This document shows, piece after piece, positions 15,833 through 25,137 of a stretch of DNA of 64,000 bases. How positions within the stretch are numbered: the stretch's first letter is position 1; the number at the start of each line of letters is the position of its first letter. Source of the DNA: an uncultured Aquimarina sp. (GTDB taxonomy: Bacteria; Bacteroidota; Bacteroidia; Flavobacteriales; Flavobacteriaceae). The stretch is taken from NCBI RefSeq assembly GCF_947500065.1, contig NZ_CANMQT010000010.1, positions 62,001 through 126,000 of the forward strand. Direction: 5' to 3'. Under the pieces are notes generated by a model. That model searched no databases. It had not been told where the DNA came from and saw only the letters and a program-made list of their open reading frames with translations. A program made the translations under genes and the position numbers.

Positions 15833-17503
15833 TTACCATTCAACAAAAATTAGTTTTTCAATCCATGGAAGCTTAATTATATTAAGGTTCCATGGTAATT
15901 TCTCTAATAAGATATCTTGTGTTTTACGCGCTACTATAACTCGATATTTAGATGGTTCATCTAACATAAGTTTACCTTCTCTTTTAATGAAGTTTTCTCT
16001 TAGACCATCAGTAGAAGTATTTTTGAGAGCTTGCCAATTTTTCAATACTGCTTTAAGCAAACTCTCTGCTTCTTCTTTAAAGTTTTGGGGTAATCTTACA
16101 TTTTTGTGAATGGGTTTATCGATTGGATATCCACACATGAACTTTTCAAAAACTAAGTTGCTTTCTACTTGTTTTTCTTTTTTAGTAGCAAGAAAATGTA
16201 ATAAATGAATCGCTAATTCTATTTTTTCCTCTTTAATTTTCTTTTCCTCGTTTAATAATTTTAGTGTAGAAAATAATCTCTCTACATATGGGTGTAGTAA
16301 TAATAAACCAGCATTATGTATATAGAGAGAGGATTCTTGTTCTATTATTTCTTTTTCGGTGAATATTTCGTTTTGTTTTATATCTATTTTTCTATTTGGA
16401 TTTCTTATAATATCATATTGAAAATCTTCTAGTTTTTTCGATATAAGTATCGAAGTAAAAGGCATTATATCTTCTTTAAACGCATTAAAAGCTTCTTTCA
16501 GAATTTGATATACTCGTCCTACACTTTCTTTTAGTATTTCATTTAGAATCCTAGTATCAATATATTTCTTTTGATCGTTACCTAATTCATCATAGATCGT
16601 ACGCTCAGAAATTACTAATGATCCATTTACTTTTCTAATTGATTTTAACTCTTTGGAAACTATTTCCTTAAGACTTTTTATTAAAGATCTTTTTAGCTTC
16701 AATAATTGCTCATTTCCTTTTGTTTCTAGATCAATCTCTTTTTTTAGAATCTGTTCTGATTCAAATGTTTTCTCTATTTCATATACTAAAGTTTCATGGA
16801 CACTTTTCTCATTTAATTCTGTAAATAGTACAATTAAACCTCTTTGCAAAGACTTTGTATTTCCATCAGTTAGATACTTCATTATTGTTTCCCAATAGCG
16901 CTCTCTTACCGCTTTTCTTTTAAGTCTTTTTGGAAATTGCAGATTTGATGTGTCTTTGTCCAATATTTTTAGTAGTTCTTCATCAGAAAATTGATATATT
17001 AATCTTTGACGTACAGCTAAATGAACCAAACATTCTCGAAGTTTTACTTCAAAGTTTTTACTAGAAATAATTTTCGCTAAAAACGACTTATCTTCAATAT
17101 CAATTTCTAAATTCCACCAAGGCTTTTGACCTGATTTCAAAAAGTACAAAAACGTTTCTACATCACTTTTTTCCTTATCGGTACTCAAAAACATTTGGTC
17201 TTTTTCTTCGGGAATTTTCGATCCTTTTTTAAGAATCAACTGTTTTTGCAACGACTTAATAATGTCTAATTGTAACTGCAACTGATCTTTTACATCTTTA
17301 CTATCAATGCTTAATTCTAAGGTGTCAAATCGTATTATCTGATCGTCTACAGAAGCTATGCTATCAAAGTATGTTTGGATTGTAGGAAGTAGACTTTGTT
17401 TTAAAAACACATCAAGATTATCCTTGAGGTAATACGCCGTTTTTGTATCCGGCGTATTTACCTCAAAAAACACTTTATTTATGATATGTTTTTTATTGGT
17501 CAT
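15833..17503 (-). CDS. Contractile injection system tape-measure-type protein (Afp14-like position)
   Basis: 556 aa, Lys/Glu/Leu-rich and mostly helical, without signal peptide. The N-terminus (KKHIINKVFFEVNTPD) and the central motif NAGLLLLHPYVERLF near residues 395-410 fit the family annotated as contractile injection system tape measure protein. Tape-measure proteins set tube length and occupy the lumen. The gene overlaps the 3' end of the 1600-aa gene by 11 bp, so the two are probably translationally coupled. The protein is short compared with the roughly 2000-residue Afp14, so whether it measures length in the same way is uncertain. Confidence 0.75.
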   Translation of the reverse strand: MTNKKHIINKVFFEVNTPDTKTAYYLKDNLDVFLKQSLLPTIQTYFDSIASVDDQIIRFDTLELSIDSKDVKDQLQLQLDIIKSLQKQLILKKGSKIPEEKDQMFLSTDKEKSDVETFLYFLKSGQKPWWNLEIDIEDKSFLAKIISSKNFEVKLRECLVHLAVRQRLIYQFSDEELLKILDKDTSNLQFPKRLKRKAVRERYWETIMKYLTDGNTKSLQRGLIVLFTELNEKSVHETLVYEIEKTFESEQILKKEIDLETKGNEQLLKLKRSLIKSLKEIVSKELKSIRKVNGSLVISERTIYDELGNDQKKYIDTRILNEILKESVGRVYQILKEAFNAFKEDIMPFTSILISKKLEDFQYDIIRNPNRKIDIKQNEIFTEKEIIEQESSLYIHNAGLLLLHPYVERLFSTLKLLNEEKKIKEEKIELAIHLLHFLATKKEKQVESNLVFEKFMCGYPIDKPIHKNVRLPQNFKEEAESLLKAVLKNWQALKNTSTDGLRENFIKREGKLMLDEPSKYRVIVARKTQDILLEKLPWNLNIIKLPWIEKLIFVEW

Positions 17504-20500
17504 CTATTCTATTTATAGTATTTATAAATCCTTTGAAATCAATTCGGTTATCAACGGAGATATTACGCGAAATATCTGCTACAGTAACTTCTCTATTTAC
17601 ACTCACTGTTTCTCCGGCAGCGTTGGTAAATGATCCTACAACAAATCTGTTAGTAATAGTTTGCGTATTGATTCCTAATTTTTCAAAAATCTCCAATATT
17701 CTTTGAGAGTATCTTTCCACATTTGTATCCGCACAGCTGGTTACATATGTAATTAATAAAAATTCATATTGTAATAGGGCTTGGAATAACTGTTTGTCTT
17801 CATCCGTTGCGATGTTATCTGTAGTCCAATCACCTTCATTATTATCAAAGAAGCTATCAAATCTTGCAAACGTAGCTTCTAAGGGTCGCTCATAGAAGTC
17901 TCTATTCTTTATATCAGAGAAGAATCTATATTCTTCAAGCACAAGTGTTATTAATTTTTTAAGAACCTCATTATCTGTATTAAGTGCTCCATCGTTATTG
18001 ACAAGATTTCTTAATGCTTCGTGAACGTAGTTCACAAGACCAAACTGACGGGTTTCGCAAGTAATTTCTTCGAGTATAATCTCTTCTGAAAACGTGTTAC
18101 CACAAGATAGCCCTTCGTCAATAATTCTATTAACAACCAGATTAACTGTTCCTCGATTAAAATTGAGATTCTCTCCTGCCCATCTAACTGTATTATCCGC
18201 AATTTGTATAACTGAAGGATCTATCTCTTTTCCCGTATCATCAAAAAGTTGAATATCTTTCCATTCAAAAAACCAATTTTCATCTGGACTACTTTGTGCT
18301 CCAACAATAAAATCAGTACGATTACCAGTGTAGAATATCACAGTTTCTGCTATTCTATGAACAGTTACATTATAATCTGAAGGTACTCCATCCACAGTAA
18401 ATGAAACATTACCTAGATTACTATCTGAAGGAGTAAATTCGAATCTATTATTTCTTCTCACTACACCATTACCAGCGATGACAGGATCTGCACCTTCTGG
18501 TGTTATAATAAACACATGTCTCCCACTGTCATTTATACAGAAATCATCATTTGGTAAGCGTATTTCTATAGATGGGATTATAGTTATTGGAATTTCTAAT
18601 CGTGTACTATCAGGTCCGCAAGGATCTCCATCTCCGGATACCCGTAATTCTACATTTATCAATGGACTTGTGTCAGTTAAGCCCGTAAAAGTCTCCGTAA
18701 CACTTAAGCCAGAAAGGTTATCATCATTTTCATCTCCATTAAAAATCCAACGATAATCAAATAAATCTTCATTGAAATCATTAAGATTTTCGAGTGTAAA
18801 TGTAACCTCAACCGAATCTGTCCCTTCTGGAATTTCTATTGGATCTGGTAAGAATGTTATTCCAAATTGTGGTTTTTTCCAAATTCTTAATGATGTTTCG
18901 TCTATAGGATATGGTTCTCCATTAACGTTAAAACTAATAGATTCATCATAACTAGTAAAACTAGCCGGATCAATCTCTACCCTATTATTCTCTATTACTG
19001 TAATTCCTTCAACTTCGGTAGTTACTATAGCGCTTTCAGGAGTAACGATGAAACTTACTGTTAATACTTCTCTATCTAAACAAAGATTGCTCGAAATACC
19101 AAATGATAAGGATACTTCCTGTTCTTCAAATTCTATTTCTTTTGTTATTGCAGGTTCACATGGACCATTTGAAGCGGTAAGGGAAACCTTAACTATATTT
19201 CCATCGATCGAAGCTAGTCGATATGTGTGTATAATTGCATCTTGGGTGGTTACGTTATTAGGAGTACCATCACCAAAATTCCATTCGAAACTTACTCCAT
19301 CTGGTAGGATTTCTCCTGTAACACTAAAAGTTACCTGTGCAGTTCCTTCTTCAAAATCATAAACAATTCCATCTATTTCAAAATCAAAAACAGGTTTTTC
19401 ATACACCGTTATTTTCGCATCCGTAAATTGATCATTTACTGTAAATGAAATTTCTGTTCCATACAACGCTCGACTTACTTCCTGCGGATCAAAAACATAT
19501 TTATTGTCTTCATTCAATCGAACTCCTCCAATCAATGGATCTTCGACATTTGCTTTTACTACTCCGTCTTCAGGAATCACTTCAAAAAGTATAGGTTGTG
19601 TTGTATCATCCAGACAGACAAAAGCAACTGGTAATCTAAGAGATACTTTTTGTGCTGGAATAATAAAATTAACCGGAGCACAATCAGAACAGCATACATA
19701 TGGCAATGCAAAATCCGCCAATACGGTTCCTTGTGGTAAGTTTACCTCACTTGCTACCAATAATCCTTCTTCTCTTCTAAATAGGCCTTTTAATTGTTCT
19801 TCTATTTTTTCGCTTATAGCTTTTTCTCCCCTTAATACATCCATTCGTTCTCTAAAAGCAACTATCTCTCTTTCGACTTCGCTTACTTGAGGTCTAATAC
19901 TATCAATCTTTCCTGGTTTTCCTTTATACACCATAATAAAGGTACCACCAGGTTTTACACCTGCTTTGTGTTCTAATCCTGGGTGTTTTTCTACAAATTT
20001 GGCTAAGGTTTTTTGCGCTAAAATTTCTTGTTTACGCTTTTCGATATCATCGAGTAATACCTGAATTTTTTCTGCTGCACAACAATTAACAGTTAGTTGG
20101 TTTAATAATAATTCTATCCTTGATTCAAACCCTCTTCTAACATAACTTCCTTGTTGATTTCTATATAATATGGTATTGATTCTTTTCTGATAATCATCTA
20201 CTAATTCGCAAAGTTCTTTTACCGAAGCTGAGAATCTATCCAACCTCGAAGAATTTAATTCTGAAATCGTAGTCGGTATTAACCTTGTCGTTGCTCTAGC
20301 ATAGGTTAATAATTCATAAGGTAATCGTATTGTTACCACCCTTGTATCTTCATCCAGTTCATTGATGGCTTCGTTATCTCTGATTTTATCTTCTATAACT
20401 CTTATCAAGGTATCCGCTTCTCTATCTGGATTTTCTTTAATTGCTTCCTTAATCACTATTCCGATTACATCTTCATCTATGTAGAGATTCTCTTCTACCA

Positions 20501-22295
20501 CATCGATAGGTTGATACAATATTGGTTGTGAAATGGCAAATTCGAAATCTGTAGTACCTTCGAATCTTGCTCTTTCTTCTAAAAAAGTAAGATCACTAGC
20601 TATTTTGAATTCTTTTTTTGGCTGTGCCTTTTCTATGAATTCGCTTCTTACACTTCTCCCGGAATCATCAACAGTATAGTATTTATTTCTACCAGGTTCC
20701 TTGATACTAAATCCCGAAAAGAATTGTGCCACATCCTGGTATAAACATTTTTGCTCTTTTAGAAAAGCTAAAAGAATCGTATTCAGGTCATCAAAATGAC
20801 AGTTATATTCTGTGATATCAATATCCTCTAGTGTCTCATCAATACTCAATACCTTAACATCAAAAGCTAAACCTTTGTCTACCTTTATCTTGTTAATTGC
20901 TGTGAGAGCCTCTCGGTAATCCTTTCCTAAATGCCCTTCTATACGATAAAAATCAAACTTATTCAGGCAATAATCCAGTGGATTTTGTATAGCATCATTA
21001 GTGGATAGATTTTTAGACTGATACCCTAAATTCTGATCATACTGATATTTAATAGATTTATCATGATCCCAAGATTTAATCAGATTTTTTGTTGTTTCAA
21101 AGTAGTATGGTATTGATCTATCACTTAAATCGAATATACAATCCTTTGAAGGCGTTATCTTTATTAACTCTTCAAAATTGACCACATATTCTCTTACCAT
21201 ATGATATATTCGATCCATCAAATTTCTGATTTCTTTTAATCGTTCATCGTTATGAGGAATAATTATGGAAGGATAGAACGCATGTCGGCAAATCAAATAT
21301 TCTTTATCTGTTACCAATTCTCCTAGTAGTAAATGCTTAGGGAATGATGTTTCTGAAGGACAACACACCATTCTAAGGTCATATAACAGTCCTTTTATTT
21401 CTTCATATGTATCTTCTACATCTTTTAATACGTCATATCGATATTGAATATCTAAAGGAATTCTATTAATCGAAAAATTAAAGATTTTTTTGAAACCACC
21501 CGTTATTGTTGTCAACTTTGAAGCTGCCTGGTCTAGTTGTAATAACCTATTAAAATCTGTAAATAAACTTGTAACTCCTGTTATTAAACTAAATGAGGCA
21601 GAAGGTGCTTCGTTTATTGAGCGAAAATAACTAGCGATAAGATTCACATACTTTACCGTGTTGTTTTGATTGAGTATTACTCTTTTCACCGACACTTTAG
21701 GCAATTCTAAATAATCCTCAATATTATTATGTTTTGTAAAAACAGTATCGGTGGCATTCATGGCTTCGACATCTGCTTTATTGAGTAATAATATTCTAAT
21801 CTTGGCAACCTGTTCCTTACCTTGAGTATCACAATCTATAGAAGTACATGGCGTTTCTTCTTTGGCGTAATTTTCTAGGTATAGTACTACAACTTTATCG
21901 GCAATACTTTCTAACGTATTTAATCCTGCTGCCGCTACCTCTTCTGATTCTTCTGTTGTAAACAGTTCCAGAATATTTCCGTTATCTTGAAATTTTAGGT
22001 ATTCCGCATCTCTATCTTCAAAGAGTTTAAAATGGGTATAGGTTTTCCCTTCATATTTAACAAGATCTCCATCCGTTGTTACTCCGCATCCTTCTGATAC
22101 ATTAATCGAAGTATTCTCTGTGTATGTAATATCAAGACCACATACAATCCCTACGCCGCTAAGACATACCCGTGTTAATCTATTCTGATCTTCGAAATAA
22201 TCAATAATTGTATTGAGTTGTTCCGCTGTCAACACCTGATCGGGAACAAACGATCGATATTGTGTTGTAATTTCTTCTAATTTTATTGTTGCCAT
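17493..22295 (-). CDS. 1600-aa PKD-containing eCIS protein, candidate fibre or baseplate-peripheral protein
   Basis: The N-terminus (residues 1-100, QYRSFVPDQVLTAEQLNTII and GVGIVCGLDITY) is typical of large proteins encoded after Afp12 in Bacteroidota eCIS clusters. A helical region extends to about 800, with conserved cysteine pairs (VCCPSE, NCCAAEK, CCSDCAP). Residues about 880-1420 are a row of Ig/PKD-like beta domains; one clear PKD motif is FEWNFGDGTP near 1040. The C-terminal 200 residues are helical again. No adenovirus-type fibre (Afp13) is encoded in the operon, so this is the best candidate for a target-binding or peripheral structural protein. That role is inferred from domain type, size and position. 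Confidence 0.65.
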   Translation of the reverse strand: MATIKLEEITTQYRSFVPDQVLTAEQLNTIIDYFEDQNRLTRVCLSGVGIVCGLDITYTENTSINVSEGCGVTTDGDLVKYEGKTYTHFKLFEDRDAEYLKFQDNGNILELFTTEESEEVAAAGLNTLESIADKVVVLYLENYAKEETPCTSIDCDTQGKEQVAKIRILLLNKADVEAMNATDTVFTKHNNIEDYLELPKVSVKRVILNQNNTVKYVNLIASYFRSINEAPSASFSLITGVTSLFTDFNRLLQLDQAASKLTTITGGFKKIFNFSINRIPLDIQYRYDVLKDVEDTYEEIKGLLYDLRMVCCPSETSFPKHLLLGELVTDKEYLICRHAFYPSIIIPHNDERLKEIRNLMDRIYHMVREYVVNFEELIKITPSKDCIFDLSDRSIPYYFETTKNLIKSWDHDKSIKYQYDQNLGYQSKNLSTNDAIQNPLDYCLNKFDFYRIEGHLGKDYREALTAINKIKVDKGLAFDVKVLSIDETLEDIDITEYNCHFDDLNTILLAFLKEQKCLYQDVAQFFSGFSIKEPGRNKYYTVDDSGRSVRSEFIEKAQPKKEFKIASDLTFLEERARFEGTTDFEFAISQPILYQPIDVVEENLYIDEDVIGIVIKEAIKENPDREADTLIRVIEDKIRDNEAINELDEDTRVVTIRLPYELLTYARATTRLIPTTISELNSSRLDRFSASVKELCELVDDYQKRINTILYRNQQGSYVRRGFESRIELLLNQLTVNCCAAEKIQVLLDDIEKRKQEILAQKTLAKFVEKHPGLEHKAGVKPGGTFIMVYKGKPGKIDSIRPQVSEVEREIVAFRERMDVLRGEKAISEKIEEQLKGLFRREEGLLVASEVNLPQGTVLADFALPYVCCSDCAPVNFIIPAQKVSLRLPVAFVCLDDTTQPILFEVIPEDGVVKANVEDPLIGGVRLNEDNKYVFDPQEVSRALYGTEISFTVNDQFTDAKITVYEKPVFDFEIDGIVYDFEEGTAQVTFSVTGEILPDGVSFEWNFGDGTPNNVTTQDAIIHTYRLASIDGNIVKVSLTASNGPCEPAITKEIEFEEQEVSLSFGISSNLCLDREVLTVSFIVTPESAIVTTEVEGITVIENNRVEIDPASFTSYDESISFNVNGEPYPIDETSLRIWKKPQFGITFLPDPIEIPEGTDSVEVTFTLENLNDFNEDLFDYRWIFNGDENDDNLSGLSVTETFTGLTDTSPLINVELRVSGDGDPCGPDSTRLEIPITIIPSIEIRLPNDDFCINDSGRHVFIITPEGADPVIAGNGVVRRNNRFEFTPSDSNLGNVSFTVDGVPSDYNVTVHRIAETVIFYTGNRTDFIVGAQSSPDENWFFEWKDIQLFDDTGKEIDPSVIQIADNTVRWAGENLNFNRGTVNLVVNRIIDEGLSCGNTFSEEIILEEITCETRQFGLVNYVHEALRNLVNNDGALNTDNEVLKKLITLVLEEYRFFSDIKNRDFYERPLEATFARFDSFFDNNEGDWTTDNIATDEDKQLFQALLQYEFLLITYVTSCADTNVERYSQRILEIFEKLGINTQTITNRFVVGSFTNAAGETVSVNREVTVADISRNISVDNRIDFKGFINTINRIDDQ

Positions 22296-22310
22296 GACGT
22301 TTCTTCTTTT

Positions 22311-25124
22311 TTAAAGGTTGCCAATATTCGTTCTTCCTAATATTATTTTGTTTCCTGTTTCTTCGGTATCATCATTATCACAATCATGTAATCTTCCTGT
22401 GTGATAAATGGTATGCACATTATTCATACAGCTCACTAATTCATTGACGGTGCTTCTGTAATTTTCTATAGCTGATTTGCTGTCAATAACCTGGTCGCAA
22501 TGCAATAGTTCTAAAAAGGTTTTGTATTTTTCTTGTAGATTGAGCATTTCATTATCATCATCAGAAACCAGTCCTTTAGGGTAGCCTATCCAACAAATCT
22601 TAGCCAGGACATGAGCTGGAAGTTCTTCGCGAATTAACTGTTCTGCGAACGTCCTGAAATCTTTGTTACCAAACCTTTCTGTCCAACCTGGTAATATAAT
22701 TGTCACTCTATATGAATAAGGATCTACAGGGCTACATGTTTTACAATCCGAATCCAAACAGGTAGGCATAAAATCCTCAGGACCTGCATCTGGTAATAAT
22801 ACTTCTGGTGGATCTTCATCAAATTGATTAAGATTATTGGTGTCTGGACGTAACAAAATATGTTCTATCACATACATCCCTTCATCCGCACTGATCTCTT
22901 TTATCAATTCAATCAATGTATCTCTTGCCTCTATTGATGCTGCTTCTGTATCTGTAAAAGCAATCCTCCTAGCAATAATTCGATCTTCGCTATCTAGATC
23001 AGTAACTCTTGGATTGATAAGATTAAAGTAAGTTTTAGTGCCATCTACTGTAAGTTTGAGATCATAGTTATCAGGGTTCTTTGCTAAATGATATGAAAGA
23101 AATAATTCCTCGAAAGCGTCAGATAGATTATGGTAGTGTTTACTGGATGATAATAATACCTTTGTTTCATTTTTTATTCTCCATCGATACTCTATAATAT
23201 CATCATCATCTTCTTCTTCATACACTTCTAAAAACTCTGTCACCAGATCTCGTCTTTTATAATCAAGCACTCCCAAAAGCCGAGACACTCTTTTCTGAAA
23301 CCCAGAAATATTAAATGTATCCCAGATACCATTATCGGTATCCGTAGTTTTGGGGTTACAGTAATTAAAGCCCAATCCTCTCTCACAGCTGATTTGTTTA
23401 TAATCCTGTAAGAAACTAAGTTTAGCTCTTAGAATTTCATCATTGGCACTCTCATTATCTCCATATAGGATTTTCATAATAAATACATAATCCGAAAACC
23501 GCTCTGCAAACCGACCTATTAAATGATCTAAAAATTCGTTTCTTCTTTTATAGAAAACCTCATCTCCAGTATCTTGCCCTTTGACATTGTTCATGGTTTC
23601 TATAAGATCTTGCTCATAAGTTGGAGCATCCGTTATTATCTTTTTAATGTCAGTAATATCGGCTACTCTCTGAGTATAAAAAGTTTGTTTCGCCTTTAAC
23701 TCTTCATCTTCTGTAAGTATCGTATTATCTAAATACAGCTTTCTTAGGTCCTCATCAACCGATAACAGATCTTTTACTTTGGATAACTGCTTCAGATAAT
23801 TTGCTAATATCTGATCAAAGAATAGTAAATATCCTTTTAATTGTTCTGCCTTAGCTTTACGGGCAGCTGTAGCATTACCAGGAAGTCCAATGCTTGAAAT
23901 ACCATAAGTGTCTGGAAAATCATTCTGAATAGTTGTGTAACTTCCTGGTGCTTGATAGGATCCCAAAGGCATTTCTACATCTTCGATATCAACACTTTGT
24001 TGTTTTGCCTTTTCTTCAGCTTTTAGTTGCTCCTGATATTCTTCTAATTTGCTTTGATTAACCCCTATTGGTAATAAACCTTTCGTGAAATTGAACGTAC
24101 TTTTATCGCAACGAATGGGTTTATGCCAATCTCTAATACATATATTCCAGGAACCTTCCAAACCAAGTGTTCCATCACAGTTTCCTATAGAAATATCCTT
24201 GATCACATGAACACCTTCAATATTCATAATCAATTGAATAATGTCTGAAAGTCTTACTTGTTTTCTAAGATCTGCTTCTATGAGTTCTTCTTTATCTATA
24301 AACCCACCTTTTACATCTTCAAAATCTACACAACCATTTTTAAAAGGGATTGGTCCCTCAAAAATCTCATCTGTAGTATATCCTTTATCGAACATCTGCT
24401 GAAGTGAATAAAAGTTAACTGTTGGAGAAAAGTAAAAGTCTATAGCCTGGTAGATCAATGCCAAAACATATTCTTCATCCGCTCCTGGTTTAAGGTCAAT
24501 GTATGCGCAGATCGCTATTGGATCTTCTTGCACCAACGTTACGTTTACCAGATCTTCACAAAGATTTCTGTTTTGATGATAAATATCTTTTACTTTATTA
24601 ATGATAGCGTTTGGATCTTCAACTTCGTCTTCCAGGTCCAAGATGATATCATTAAGCCCTTGTAATTTGAAAGGAGCAGGTATAAGCTGATCTTCATTAA
24701 AAACATTATAAGAAAGCTCTGCTGGGTGTACATCACAATTAATATGTATGTATTGTTCATGAGCTTTAATCCAGACATTTTTCACACCTTGTACATGAAT
24801 AAACAGGTTTCTGTAGTCTAATGCTGTTATTGGTTTAGTGGGTAAAATATGTATTGCCGAAAGAAATTGCTCGTGCATCTTAGCAAAATTATTTTCTTTG
24901 GATGCTAATAGATTTTCTATCGGCATTTCGATGCGTTGAGAAAGATCCGTAATCGCATAAGACAACATCTCTAAAATAGTTACGCCAGGATCATGAACGT
25001 TATAGTCAGTCCATAGTTTACTACCTATTTTTTCGATATATTCAATACCGATCTGTCTCAGATATTCGAAGTCCAGATCGTCTCTGGTGCTTACATTTTT
25101 TGGTATGGAAATCGTCTCGTTCAT
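22311..25124 (-). CDS. eCIS baseplate protein, Afp12-like
   Basis: 937 aa. The N-terminal segment LWTDYNVHDPGVTILEMLSY at about 38-57 is the conserved opening of Afp12/gp7-like baseplate proteins of contractile injection systems. The middle is rich in helices, and the region near 780-830 (LPDAGPEDFMPTCLDSDC, then TIILPGWTERFGNKDF) is also a recurring feature of this family. It should form the baseplate wedge with the Afp11-like protein encoded 13 bp upstream. It lies 15 bp upstream of the PKD-containing gene. Assignment rests on N-terminal motif, size and gene order. Confidence 0.85.
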   Translation of the reverse strand: MNETISIPKNVSTRDDLDFEYLRQIGIEYIEKIGSKLWTDYNVHDPGVTILEMLSYAITDLSQRIEMPIENLLASKENNFAKMHEQFLSAIHILPTKPITALDYRNLFIHVQGVKNVWIKAHEQYIHINCDVHPAELSYNVFNEDQLIPAPFKLQGLNDIILDLEDEVEDPNAIINKVKDIYHQNRNLCEDLVNVTLVQEDPIAICAYIDLKPGADEEYVLALIYQAIDFYFSPTVNFYSLQQMFDKGYTTDEIFEGPIPFKNGCVDFEDVKGGFIDKEELIEADLRKQVRLSDIIQLIMNIEGVHVIKDISIGNCDGTLGLEGSWNICIRDWHKPIRCDKSTFNFTKGLLPIGVNQSKLEEYQEQLKAEEKAKQQSVDIEDVEMPLGSYQAPGSYTTIQNDFPDTYGISSIGLPGNATAARKAKAEQLKGYLLFFDQILANYLKQLSKVKDLLSVDEDLRKLYLDNTILTEDEELKAKQTFYTQRVADITDIKKIITDAPTYEQDLIETMNNVKGQDTGDEVFYKRRNEFLDHLIGRFAERFSDYVFIMKILYGDNESANDEILRAKLSFLQDYKQISCERGLGFNYCNPKTTDTDNGIWDTFNISGFQKRVSRLLGVLDYKRRDLVTEFLEVYEEEDDDDIIEYRWRIKNETKVLLSSSKHYHNLSDAFEELFLSYHLAKNPDNYDLKLTVDGTKTYFNLINPRVTDLDSEDRIIARRIAFTDTEAASIEARDTLIELIKEISADEGMYVIEHILLRPDTNNLNQFDEDPPEVLLPDAGPEDFMPTCLDSDCKTCSPVDPYSYRVTIILPGWTERFGNKDFRTFAEQLIREELPAHVLAKICWIGYPKGLVSDDDNEMLNLQEKYKTFLELLHCDQVIDSKSAIENYRSTVNELVSCMNNVHTIYHTGRLHDCDNDDTEETGNKIILGRTNIGNL

Positions 25125-25137
25125 TTGTTTATTGTTA

